A stretch of DNA of 64,000 nucleotides from positions 310,001-374,000 of the forward strand of contig DATMFF010000002.1 in the NCBI GenBank assembly GCA_035556735.1, read 5' to 3'. The notes under the pieces are model-generated. The model had not been told where the DNA came from and made no database searches. It saw nothing but the letters and a program-made list of their open reading frames with translations. This stretch comes from CANJBX01 sp035556735 (GTDB lineage Bacteria > Pseudomonadota > Alphaproteobacteria > Rhizobiales > Xanthobacteraceae). Position numbers and translations under genes: made by a program. Positions 8,326-16,585 of the stretch are shown here, piece by piece (position 1 is the stretch's first letter; every line of letters starts with the position of its first letter).

Positions 8326-11037
8326 TCAATCTTTCAACTTCGCCTTCAACGCATAAAGCGCCTCAAGCGCGTCACGCGGCGACATCTCGTCGGGATTGAG
8401 CGCGGCGAGGGCAGTGAGCGCTGCATGAGCGGGCTCATCCTTGAGGCCGGGCGAGGGCTCGCGCGCCGCGGCCGCGAACAGCGGCAGGTCGTCGATCAGG
8501 CGCCGTGCGTGCGAGGTGCGGTCCTCGGCCTCCAGCTCCGCCAGGATCAGCTTGGCCCGCTCGATCACGGACGTGGGCAGGCCTGCGAGCTTGGCGACCT
8601 GGATGCCGTAGGAGCGGTCGGCTGCGCCCGGCACCACCTCGTGAAGGAACACGACGTCGCCCTGCCACTCCTTCACCCGCACGGTGACATTGGTGAGCCG
8701 GTTGAGCCGCGCCGCGAGCGCGGTGAGCTCGTGAAAGTGGGTGGCGAACAGCGCGCGGCAGCGGTTGCTCTCGTGCAGGTGCTCGATGGCGGCCCAGGCG
8801 ATCGAGAGGCCGTCGAAGGTCGCGGTGCCGCGCCCGATCTCGTCGAGGATGACGAGCGAGCGCTCGCCTGCCTGATTGAGGATGGCCGCGGTCTCGACCA
8901 TCTCCACCATGAAGGTCGAGCGCCCGCGCGCGAGGTCGTCGGCCGCGCCGACGCGCGAGAACAGACGGTCGACGATGCCGATCTTCGCACTCGCCGCCGG
9001 CACGAAGCTGCCCATCTGCGCCAGCACGGAGACAAGCGCGTTCTGGCGCAGGTAGGTCGACTTGCCTCCCATGTTCGGGCCTGTGACGAGATAGATGCGG
9101 CCCGCGTTCGCGCCCTCGGGCGGCGACAGCGTGCAGTCGTTGGCGATGAAGGGCGCGCTCAGTGCCTGCTCGACCACGGGATGGCGGCCGCCGACGACTT
9201 CGAAATCGCGGCTGCCGTCCACGTCCGGACGCACGTAACTGCGCTCGATCGCGAGGGTCGCGAGACCGGTAGCGACGTCGATCGTAGCAAGCGCGTGGGC
9301 TGCGGCCTTGATGTCGTCTGCACGCGCGGCGATGCCGGCGGTGAGGCGCTCGAAAATGTCGAGCTCCAGTCCGAGCGCGCGATCGGCGGCGCTGGCGATC
9401 TTCGATTCGAGCTCGCCCAGCTCGGCCGAGGTGAAGCGCACCTGGCCGGCCAGCGTCTGGCGATGAATGAAAGTCGCATTCCAGGGAGCACCCAACAGTT
9501 TGTCGCCATGCTGGGCGGTGACCTCGACGAAATAGCCGAGCACGTTGTTGTGGCGGATCTTCAGCCCGCGCACCTGGGTCTCGTCGGCGTAGCGCGCCTG
9601 CAGCGCGGCGATGACGCGGCGCGACTCGTCGCGTAGCGCGCGCGCCTCATCGAGGTCACGGTCGTAGCCGGTGCGCACGAAACCGCCGTCGCGCCTGAAT
9701 GCCGGCAGTTCGTCGGCGAGCGCCGCGGCGAGCTCCCGGGTGAGGGCGGCGTCGGGGCGCTGCAGGTCCGCGATCGCGGCTGCAATCTCGACGGGCGCGG
9801 ATGCGGTCGCCGCCAGCCGCTGCGCAAGCGCGCGCGCCGCCGTCAGGCCGTCGCGGACGGAGGCAAGGTCGCGCGGTCCGCCGCGGCCGAGGACCAGCCG
9901 CGCCAGAGCGCGCGCAATATCCGGCACTGCCGCGAGCCGCGCGCGGGCATCGGCCCGCAGCCCCGCGTCGACAACCAAAGCCGCGACAGCATCGAGGCGA
10001 TCGTTGATGGCTGCCGGATCGGTGAGCGGCGCCGCGAGCCGCTGCGCCAGCAGGCGATGGCCGGCCGCGGTTGAGGTACGGTCGATGGCGCTGAGCACGG
10101 ACCCGCTTGGATCGCCGCCAAGCGTGCGCATCAGCTCGAGGTTCGCGCGGGTGGCCGCGTCGATCGCCATGGCCGCGCCCTGCGGCTCGCGCTGGGGGGG
10201 CGACAGCGGCGGCCGCCGGCCGAGTTGCGTGCGCTCGACATAAGTGACGCAGGCGGCCGCGGCTGTCAGCTCCAGGCGCGACAGCGGCCCGAAGGCGTCC
10301 GTGGTCGCCACCGCGAAATAGTCTGCCAGCCGCCGCTCGGCGCTGGCGCCGTCGAACACGTCGCGCGCCAGCGGAGTCACCGCAGGCAACGTGCGCAGCA
10401 ACGGCGCCACCTCGGCGTCGCCGTAGAGCGCATCCGACACGATGATCTCGCCCGGCTCGATGCGGGCAATCTCGGCGGCGAGGTTTACGCCGTCGCATTC
10501 GCTGATGCGGAACTCGCCGGTGGAAATGTCGAGCGCCGCAAGCCCGAAATGCCCCGATGGGTCGGAGGAAGATGTGCGTGCCCGCGCAACCGCCAGCAGG
10601 TAGTTGTTGCGCCGTGCATCGAGCAGGCTGTCTTCGGTGAGCGTGCCCGGCGTCACCAGCCGCACGACGTCCCGCCGCACGACGCTCTTAGCCCCGCGCT
10701 TCTTGGCCTCGGCGGGGTCTTCCATCTGCTCGCATACCGCCACGCGATGGCCGAGCGCGATCAGCCTGTGCAGGTAGTCGTCGGCACGCTCGATTGGCAC
10801 GCCGCACATCGGGATATCGCGACCCAGGTGCTTGCCGCGCTTGGTGAGCACGATGTTGAGGGCACGGCTCGCGACCTCCGCATCCTCGAAGAACAGCTCG
10901 TAGAAATCCCCCATCCGATAGAACAGCAGGCAGTCCGGATGGGCCGCCTTGATCTCGATGTACTGCTCCATCATCGGCGTGACGCGTCCCGTCTCGGGCG
11001 GGGCGTCGTTCGGCGGCGAAGGGTGGGGGGCATCCAT
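8326..11037 (-). CDS. mutS: DNA mismatch repair protein MutS
   Basis: A 903-residue mismatch-recognition ATPase. The N-terminal mismatch-binding Phe-X-Glu is FYE at residues 45-47 in YRMGDFYELFFEDAE. The Walker A motif GPNMGGKST is at about residue 649, Walker B is LVILDEIGRGT, and the signature region is FATHFHELTAL. The length fits the family. The first 20 residues are proline-rich and non-conserved. The C-terminus (DEMSPRDALEALYALKAKL) matches the usual tetramerisation helix region. Confidence 0.97.
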   Translation of the reverse strand: MDAPHPSPPNDAPPETGRVTPMMEQYIEIKAAHPDCLLFYRMGDFYELFFEDAEVASRALNIVLTKRGKHLGRDIPMCGVPIERADDYLHRLIALGHRVAVCEQMEDPAEAKKRGAKSVVRRDVVRLVTPGTLTEDSLLDARRNNYLLAVARARTSSSDPSGHFGLAALDISTGEFRISECDGVNLAAEIARIEPGEIIVSDALYGDAEVAPLLRTLPAVTPLARDVFDGASAERRLADYFAVATTDAFGPLSRLELTAAAACVTYVERTQLGRRPPLSPPQREPQGAAMAIDAATRANLELMRTLGGDPSGSVLSAIDRTSTAAGHRLLAQRLAAPLTDPAAINDRLDAVAALVVDAGLRADARARLAAVPDIARALARLVLGRGGPRDLASVRDGLTAARALAQRLAATASAPVEIAAAIADLQRPDAALTRELAAALADELPAFRRDGGFVRTGYDRDLDEARALRDESRRVIAALQARYADETQVRGLKIRHNNVLGYFVEVTAQHGDKLLGAPWNATFIHRQTLAGQVRFTSAELGELESKIASAADRALGLELDIFERLTAGIAARADDIKAAAHALATIDVATGLATLAIERSYVRPDVDGSRDFEVVGGRHPVVEQALSAPFIANDCTLSPPEGANAGRIYLVTGPNMGGKSTYLRQNALVSVLAQMGSFVPAASAKIGIVDRLFSRVGAADDLARGRSTFMVEMVETAAILNQAGERSLVILDEIGRGTATFDGLSIAWAAIEHLHESNRCRALFATHFHELTALAARLNRLTNVTVRVKEWQGDVVFLHEVVPGAADRSYGIQVAKLAGLPTSVIERAKLILAELEAEDRTSHARRLIDDLPLFAAAAREPSPGLKDEPAHAALTALAALNPDEMSPRDALEALYALKAKLKD

Positions 11038-11190
11038 CGGCGGACGCTAGCAGATCACCCGTGCGCTTTCATCGGGCGCGGCGGGAGGATTGAAGGTCTG
11101 TTGAAATCGACGGGCGCGGGCCGGCGCCGCGTTCGCGCGCTGCAGGTCGCAGGCCGACCCGCCAGGGCCGGCACCGGCGCCCGCGTCGCA

Positions 11191-12207
11191 TCACTTCACG
11201 AGCTTTTGGCCGACGAGCCGCTCGAAGTTGCGGAAGTAGATGTCGTCGCGCTTGTCCTTCGGCATGTCGAGGGAGTCGAGGATCTTGATCGTCTCGCGGA
11301 TATAGCCGGGGCCTTTCTCCGGATCGAACGGGCAGTCCGAGGCGAAGATGATCTTGTCGTGCGGGTAGAACTCGAGCCCGCACAACATGGCGCCGCGCCC
11401 GCCGAAGGTGGCGGTGTCGACCCACGGGACTTCCTTGAAGTAGTCGAACGGGCGCCGCTTCAGGCTCTTCCTGAGCGCGACGTAGTCTTCGTCGGACGTG
11501 CGCGCGCCGAGCTGGTCCATGCCTGGACCGACACGGCCTTCCAGCATCGGGATGATTCCGCCGAAGTGGTGCAGGATGATCTTCAGGTTGCTGTACTTGT
11601 CGAGCGTTTTGGAGAAGGCCAGCCGTGCGACCGCCGCGGCGGTCTCATAGGGCCAGCCGAAGGTCCACCACATCTCATAGAGCGACTTCGGCTCGTCCAT
11701 GTAGTCGTGATGCTCGGCGCTGCGCGCCGGATGGATCCAGATCGGCTTCCCGAGCCTGTCCATGGCGGCGAAGAACTGCTCGTACTCGGGCCGGTCGAGC
11801 GGCTTGCCGTTGACGTTGGTGTAGATCTGCACGCCCAACGCACCGTTCTTGATGGCGCGCTCGACCTCCTTCACGCTCGCATCGGGTGCGGCAAGCGAAG
11901 CCTGCGCCACCCAGCCCGGGAAGCGGTCGTGCTCCTTAACGCAGAGCTCAGCGAAGCCGTCGTTGATCAGAGCCAGCAGTTCCGCGATCTGATCGGGCTT
12001 GGCGAAATGCTCCAGCGGAGGCATCGGATACGACAGGATCTGCGCATAGTCCGGGAACGAATCGACCACCTTCTTGCGCACGTCGAGGTCGTAGATCGCG
12101 GGGATACCGCGCATGCGCTTGCCGATGTCCTTGTGGTCGCCGGCAATCTCGTTCATGCGCTCGAGAAACTTGTGCGGGATGTAGTGCGTATACGCATCGA
12201 GACGCAT
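11191..12207 (-). CDS. Amidohydrolase of the ACMSD/decarboxylase group (COG2159)
   Basis: A 338-residue TIM-barrel metal enzyme at the end of the leftward phenylpropanoid operon. Barrel landmarks are IWIHPARS (His), IILHHFGGI (His) and IFASDCPFDPE (Asp). The usual first-strand HxH motif reads YTH here (DAYTHYIP), so the first metal ligand appears replaced by tyrosine. The family includes decarboxylases (ACMSD, gamma-resorcylate), LigW and the LigJ hydratase. The sequence does not closely resemble LigJ as I remember it. It could process a ring-cleavage or hydroxybenzoate product. The ATG at 12205-12207 gives MRLDAYTHY; an upstream in-frame start is rejected. Specific function unknown. Confidence 0.75.
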   Translation of the reverse strand: MRLDAYTHYIPHKFLERMNEIAGDHKDIGKRMRGIPAIYDLDVRKKVVDSFPDYAQILSYPMPPLEHFAKPDQIAELLALINDGFAELCVKEHDRFPGWVAQASLAAPDASVKEVERAIKNGALGVQIYTNVNGKPLDRPEYEQFFAAMDRLGKPIWIHPARSAEHHDYMDEPKSLYEMWWTFGWPYETAAAVARLAFSKTLDKYSNLKIILHHFGGIIPMLEGRVGPGMDQLGARTSDEDYVALRKSLKRRPFDYFKEVPWVDTATFGGRGAMLCGLEFYPHDKIIFASDCPFDPEKGPGYIRETIKILDSLDMPKDKRDDIYFRNFERLVGQKLVK

Positions 12208-12365
12208 GGGTCCCCTCCGACTATTGGGCTTTTCTGATCGGCAACCTGCCTGCGCAGGGGCCACGGGCGAGCCCGCCCTGTCAAGGCAGAATGCATCCGA
12301 CTGCGACAGCCATGCAGCGATGGCCTAGCCTATCGATGCGAGCACTGCCCGGGCGGCAGCGTTGC

Positions 12366-12785
12366 CTATTGCGACAGCTTCGCAACCACGTCGGCCGGTA
12401 TCGGCTGCGACTTGAACTTCTCGGGATCGTTGGGGTCTTTGCCGACCCAGACCCGCTTCTCGAAGCCTTCGACCGCAAGGAGGCCGTCCTTGAGGATCCT
12501 GTGTTCGATGGCGAAGCTCGAGCGGCCGATCTCGCTCACGGTGGTCTGGACCTCAACGTCGTCGCCGAAACGGGTGGGAATATGGAAGCGCCCGCGCGTG
12601 TCGAGCATCGGATAGCCCGCGCAATCGTACTTCTTGAGGAAGTCGAACTTCTTCATTCCGAGCGCTTTTTCGAACAGCGTGGTCGTCGAGGTGTCGAAGA
12701 TCGCGAAGTAGCGCGGATAGAAGACGATTCCCGCAGGGTCGCAGTGCATCCACTCGATGCGGACCATGCGCGAGTTGGAGAACAT
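12366..12785 (-). CDS. Acyl-CoA thioesterase, 4-hydroxybenzoyl-CoA thioesterase (4HBT) family
   Basis: A 139-residue hot-dog fold protein. The 4HBT signature WMHCDPAGIVFYPRYF at about residues 12-27 includes the catalytic Asp in DPAG. The start has an excellent AGGAGGG site 6 bases upstream; a long upstream open frame runs into the SDR gene and is rejected. In this operon it would release free hydroxybenzoate (vanillate, 4-hydroxybenzoate or syringate) from its CoA ester after thiolysis. That step is expected in the CoA-dependent beta-oxidative route, whereas the retro-aldol route gives an aldehyde. The exact substrate is inferred from context. Confidence 0.85.
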   Translation of the reverse strand: MFSNSRMVRIEWMHCDPAGIVFYPRYFAIFDTSTTTLFEKALGMKKFDFLKKYDCAGYPMLDTRGRFHIPTRFGDDVEVQTTVSEIGRSSFAIEHRILKDGLLAVEGFEKRVWVGKDPNDPEKFKSQPIPADVVAKLSQ

Positions 12786-12876
12786 CCGGTTCCCTCCTGA
12801 ATATCTGGGACGTTTCAAGACGCGCGATCCGCTCCCTCCCCCGCGCGCGGGGGAGGGATCAGGGCAGATCGCCTCG

Positions 12877-13638
12877 TCAGCGCGGCGCCATGCGCAGCGC
12901 GCCGTCGAGACGGATGGTGTCACCGTTGAGATATCGGTTCTCCACCATGTGCATGACGAGCCCCGCGTATTCGTCCGGGCTGCCGAGCAGCTTCGGGAAA
13001 GGCACTGATTCTGCGAGGCTCTTCTGAATGTCCTCACGCAATCCGCCAAGCATCGGCGTATGGAAGATGCCCGGCGCGATGGCGGTGACGCGGATACCGA
13101 ACTGCGCAAACTCGCGCGCTGCCGGCAGGACCAGGGCGCGGATGCCGCCCTTGGATGCGGAATACGCAGCTTGGCCGATCTGGCCCTCGAACGCGGCGAC
13201 CGACGCGGTCATCACGATGATCCCGCGCTCGTTGGCGTCGAGCGGCGGCAGCGTCTGCATGTCGGCCGCAGCGAGGCGCATCACGTTGAAGGTGCCGACC
13301 AGGTTGACCTTGACGATCTTCTCGAAGTGCGCGAGCGGCATTGGGCCTTCGCGACCGACGATGCGCATGCCGCCGCCGATGCCGGCGCAGTTCACCACGA
13401 TGCGTGCGGCGCCGTGCTTCTCGCGCGCCTCCTTGAGCGCGGCCATGGTGGAGGCTTCGTCGGAGACGTCACATTTGACGGCGAGGCCGCCGATCTTCTG
13501 CGCAACCTCGCGCGCGAGGTCCATGTTGAGATCGAGGATCGTGACCTTGCAGCCGGCGGCTGCCAGCTTCTGCGCGGTGGCCGCGCCGAGACCGGAGGCG
13601 CCGCCGGTGACCAGGGCTGCATGTCCTTTGGGATTCAT
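12877..13638 (-). CDS. SDR family 3-hydroxyacyl-CoA dehydrogenase, HSD10 type
   Basis: A 253-residue short-chain dehydrogenase. Cofactor motif TGGASGLG is near residue 11, followed by NCAGIGGG and a catalytic Ser and Tyr-X3-Lys in YSASKGG. The C-terminal RLDGALRMAPR is typical of HSD10-type 3-hydroxyacyl-CoA dehydrogenases. A GGAAAG site lies 6 bases before the ATG. It sits between the thioesterase and the feruloyl-CoA synthase, so it should oxidise the 3-hydroxy-3-arylpropanoyl-CoA made by the crotonase to the beta-keto ester. Class is well supported; the aromatic substrate is inferred. Confidence 0.85.
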   Translation of the reverse strand: MNPKGHAALVTGGASGLGAATAQKLAAAGCKVTILDLNMDLAREVAQKIGGLAVKCDVSDEASTMAALKEAREKHGAARIVVNCAGIGGGMRIVGREGPMPLAHFEKIVKVNLVGTFNVMRLAAADMQTLPPLDANERGIIVMTASVAAFEGQIGQAAYSASKGGIRALVLPAAREFAQFGIRVTAIAPGIFHTPMLGGLREDIQKSLAESVPFPKLLGSPDEYAGLVMHMVENRYLNGDTIRLDGALRMAPR

Positions 13639-13670
13639 CGCATTCTTTCCATTGTCGTTGGAGTGAAGGA

Positions 13671-15551
13671 TCAGGATTTTCCGGGGAGAACGATCGTGCG
13701 CGGCGACGGCGGGTCGGCATAGAGTTCATCCACCAGCGCGGCGCGGTGCTTGAGCACGTTGCGCTGGTTGATCGAGCCCTTGTCCGTCGACTCGCCAAGG
13801 TCCATCGACGGCGGCTCGGCCATCAGCATGATGCGTTTGACGCGATTGGACGAGCCGGTGGCCTCTCTTGCGACCTTCGCCAGCCGCGCCTGAAACTCCG
13901 CGACGACGCGCGGCGCAGCGAGCACGGCGGCGGCATCGCCGGCGACGCCGCCCGCCAGCTGGCGGCATGCTTCGACATCGGGAAATATCAGGGCGCCGAG
14001 GTCGTCGCGGTCGGGGCCGGTGAGCACGACGTCGCGCACGTAGGGCGCGAACGCGTCGATCAGGCGCGCCCGCAGGCGGCCGGTCGAAACCCAGGTGCCG
14101 CTCGAGAGCTTGAAGTCTTCGGCGATCCGTCCGTCGAACAGCAGGCCCCGCAGCGGATCGTTCGGATCCTCGAACGCCACCGCATCGCCCAGCCGATAGA
14201 AGCCTTCCTCGTCGAACGCCCGGTTGGACAGTTCCGGCTCACGCCAGTAGCCGGGCGTGACGTTGGGGCCGCGCACGCGCAGTTCCAGCTTGCCCTCGTT
14301 CGGGACGAGCTTGGCCTCGAGCCCGGGCCCGGGCAGTCCGACGTTGGCGGCGCGCGCCGAATCCCATGTCCGGCCGATCGCGAACGGAGCGGTTTCCGTC
14401 GCACCCAGGCCGGTCAGGAACAGGATGCGCTGGCCGATCGTCTCGGCGGCGAGCCGCATGTATTCGTCACTGACGTATTGCGAGACGCCCGCGCCCGCGT
14501 ACCAAAGGACCTTCAGGTTCTTGAAGAACGACTCGCGCAGGCTCGCGTCCTTCTGCAGGTAGGGCAGCAGCGCCTCGAAGCCCTTCGGGACGTTGAAATA
14601 CCAGGTAGGCGACAGGTCGCGCAGATTGCGCACGGTTGCCTCGATCGCGCCCGGCATCGGCTTGCCGTCGTCCACGTAGAACGTGCCGCCGTTGTAGAGC
14701 ACGAGATAGACGTCGTGATTGCCGCCGGCGGTGTGGTGCCACGGCGCCCAGTCGAGCACGATCGGGGGCTCGTCTTCGAAATAGGCCAGCGCAGCGGCAA
14801 TCATCGCCTGGTTCGATGTGAGCATGCGCTGAGTGTTGATCACGCCTTTCGGCTGCCCGGTCGAACCCGACGTGAACATGAACTTCGCGATCGTATCCGG
14901 CCCGACCTCGGCGAACGCCGCGTCCACGGCCGAGGTCGGCGTCGTGGCGTCGAGCTCCGCAAATGTCGTGGCGCGTCGGCCCGGCGGCGGATGGCGGACG
15001 ACGACGATCTCGGTGTCGGGCGGCACCAGTGCGTCTATGGCGCGCGCAAAGGCGGCGCCGTCGTTCACGAACACCAGGCCCGGTGTCAGCTTCTCGAAGA
15101 TGTATCTAAGATTGGCGAAGTCGCTCGAGACGAGCGAATAGGCTGGCGAGATCGGTGCGTAGGGAATGCCCACGTGCATCGCGGCGAGGCCGAGCCATTG
15201 ATGTTCGAGGTCGTTGCCCGACAGCACGACCAACGGCCGCTCGGGCGACATGTTGCGGGCAAGCAGCGCAGTGCCGAGGCGGCGCACATGCGCGAGCGTG
15301 TCGGCGTAGGTGGTCGCGCGCCAGGCGCCATCGACCCGGTCGGCCATGAACACCGTGTCGGGCGTGCGTTCGGCCCAGTGCACGAGCCGCTGCGTGATCT
15401 TGTCCGGATATGCGGGAAGCCGGCGCGGTGAGCGCAGGTAGATCGTGCCGTCGCTCCTGCGCTCGACGAGGCCATCGCGCGGCCCGAGCCGCACGGGTCG
15501 GAACGGGAGGCTGCTCAGGTCAGGGCCGAGAGTGCGCGCAGGCTGCGACAT
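13671..15551 (-). CDS. Feruloyl-CoA synthase (hydroxycinnamate-CoA ligase)
   Basis: A 626-residue acyl-adenylate-forming enzyme that activates ferulate, caffeate, coumarate or similar acids with ATP and CoA. The AMP-binding motif TSGSTGQPKG is at about residue 228, and the C-terminal region has LFDGRIAEDFKLSSGTW. The N-terminal FRPVRLGPRDGLVERR pattern and overall length fit the FcsA/FerA subgroup rather than 4-coumarate ligases of about 550 residues. It is 11 bases downstream of the crotonase gene and 32 upstream of the SDR. It is the entry enzyme of the side-chain pathway. Which hydroxycinnamate is preferred cannot be read from the sequence. Confidence 0.87.
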   Translation of the reverse strand: MSQPARTLGPDLSSLPFRPVRLGPRDGLVERRSDGTIYLRSPRRLPAYPDKITQRLVHWAERTPDTVFMADRVDGAWRATTYADTLAHVRRLGTALLARNMSPERPLVVLSGNDLEHQWLGLAAMHVGIPYAPISPAYSLVSSDFANLRYIFEKLTPGLVFVNDGAAFARAIDALVPPDTEIVVVRHPPPGRRATTFAELDATTPTSAVDAAFAEVGPDTIAKFMFTSGSTGQPKGVINTQRMLTSNQAMIAAALAYFEDEPPIVLDWAPWHHTAGGNHDVYLVLYNGGTFYVDDGKPMPGAIEATVRNLRDLSPTWYFNVPKGFEALLPYLQKDASLRESFFKNLKVLWYAGAGVSQYVSDEYMRLAAETIGQRILFLTGLGATETAPFAIGRTWDSARAANVGLPGPGLEAKLVPNEGKLELRVRGPNVTPGYWREPELSNRAFDEEGFYRLGDAVAFEDPNDPLRGLLFDGRIAEDFKLSSGTWVSTGRLRARLIDAFAPYVRDVVLTGPDRDDLGALIFPDVEACRQLAGGVAGDAAAVLAAPRVVAEFQARLAKVAREATGSSNRVKRIMLMAEPPSMDLGESTDKGSINQRNVLKHRAALVDELYADPPSPRTIVLPGKS

Positions 15552-15562
15552 CGTTGACGATC

Positions 15563-16387
15563 TCAGCTCTGCGTGACTTTCGGCGCGCGCTTCTCGAGGA
15601 AGTCCTTTACGCGCTGCTTGGCGGCCTCGTCGCCGCCGGCGATGGCGGCCATCAGCGCCTCCATCACATAGCCCGACGTCCGATCCTGCTCGGCGATGCG
15701 CGGCAGCGCATGCATAATCGCGAAGTTGGTGAGGGGCGCGTTGCTCGCGATCTTCTCGGCGAGCTCGATGCCCTTGGCAAGCCCCGTGCCTGGCTCGACC
15801 AGGTGGTGGGACAGGCCCAGCGCCTGGCCTTGCTCCGCGTCGTAGGTGTGGCCGGTCAGCATCATGTTCATCATGCGGGAGATGCCGATCAGGCGTGGAA
15901 TGCGCACTGAGCCGCCGCCCCCCACAAAGATGCCCCGGATGCCCTCAGGCAGGGCATAGAACGTGGATCGCTCTGCGATGCGCACATGTGTGGCTGCGGC
16001 CAGCTCGAGGCCTCCGCCAACCACCGCGCCATGCATCACGGCCACCACCGGCACGCGGCCGAACTCGATGCGGTCAAACACCCGGTGCCAGGACGAGGAG
16101 TGCTGCACCGCTTCGCCGATGTCGTGTGACCGCAGTTCCGACAGATCGAGACCCGCCGAGAAGTGGTCGCCTGCTCCGTGCAGGACGACGGCTTTGATCG
16201 CCGTGGGCAGGCTGGTGAAGAACGTCTCAAGGCCGAGCACGATCTCGTCATTGAGCGCGTTGCGCTTCTGCGCCCGGTCGAGGCGCAGGATCGCGATCTC
16301 GCCGCGCACCTCGGCGTGCAGGGATGATGGCAGCGCCGGCAGCTTTACCCCCGCCGAGCCGTTCGCTCCCGTCTGAGAATTGGACAT
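15563..16387 (-). CDS. Enoyl-CoA hydratase/isomerase (crotonase) family protein
   Basis: A 274-residue crotonase, first gene of the leftward operon. The oxyanion-hole region is HFSAGLDLSEL. The catalytic glutamates are in VVGGGLELAAATH and YALPEGIRGI. The start is uncertain: the ATG at 16385-16387 (MSNSQTGANG) was chosen over a GTG at 16427-16429, which sits too close to GGAGG. It likely hydrates feruloyl-CoA. Because an SDR, a thiolase and a thioesterase are adjacent, a simple hydratase in beta-oxidation fits better than the hydratase-lyase that releases vanillin; the latter remains the main alternative. Confidence 0.82.
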   Translation of the reverse strand: MSNSQTGANGSAGVKLPALPSSLHAEVRGEIAILRLDRAQKRNALNDEIVLGLETFFTSLPTAIKAVVLHGAGDHFSAGLDLSELRSHDIGEAVQHSSSWHRVFDRIEFGRVPVVAVMHGAVVGGGLELAAATHVRIAERSTFYALPEGIRGIFVGGGGSVRIPRLIGISRMMNMMLTGHTYDAEQGQALGLSHHLVEPGTGLAKGIELAEKIASNAPLTNFAIMHALPRIAEQDRTSGYVMEALMAAIAGGDEAAKQRVKDFLEKRAPKVTQS

Positions 16388-16585
16388 ATCGCGTTGCTCG
16401 GATAAGAAATTTTGCGATTGGGATGGCACCTCCAGCCCGCCTGGTCAAGCTGGCGGCGTGGGGCGCTGCCCCGCGACGGGTGCTGCCACGGGTCCCCTCC
16501 GCCGGCGCGACAAGCGCGCCTTGGAAGGGCTAGGGTGGAGGCGACCCTGTCAGACCGAGTGGAACTGCTGGAATTGGAGACCGAC
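16388..16585. promoter_or_regulatory. Divergent promoter region of the side-chain oxidation genes
   Basis: A 198-bp region between the leftward crotonase operon and the rightward thiolase. An AT-rich core (about 16400-16418, GATAAGAAATTTTGCG) may hold the promoter elements. I found no convincing -35/-10 pair or clear palindrome. The shared position suggests common control of the two transcripts. Confidence 0.35.

Noticed and set aside
11191..12207. LigJ (4-oxalomesaconate hydratase)
   Set aside because: Does not resemble the LigJ sequence I recall, and the first metal ligand differs. It is kept as an unassigned amidohydrolase.
10225..12237. A 670-residue plus-strand open frame over mutS and the amidohydrolase
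   Set aside because: It spans two clear genes on the opposite strand and shows no motif.
13746..15431. A 561-residue plus-strand open frame over the feruloyl-CoA synthase gene
   Set aside because: Antisense to a gene with an intact adenylation motif; the product is Arg/His-rich without family features.
15563..16387. Feruloyl-CoA hydratase-lyase producing vanillin
   Set aside because: Not excluded, but the adjacent SDR, thiolase and thioesterase make a hydratase in beta-oxidation the better reading.
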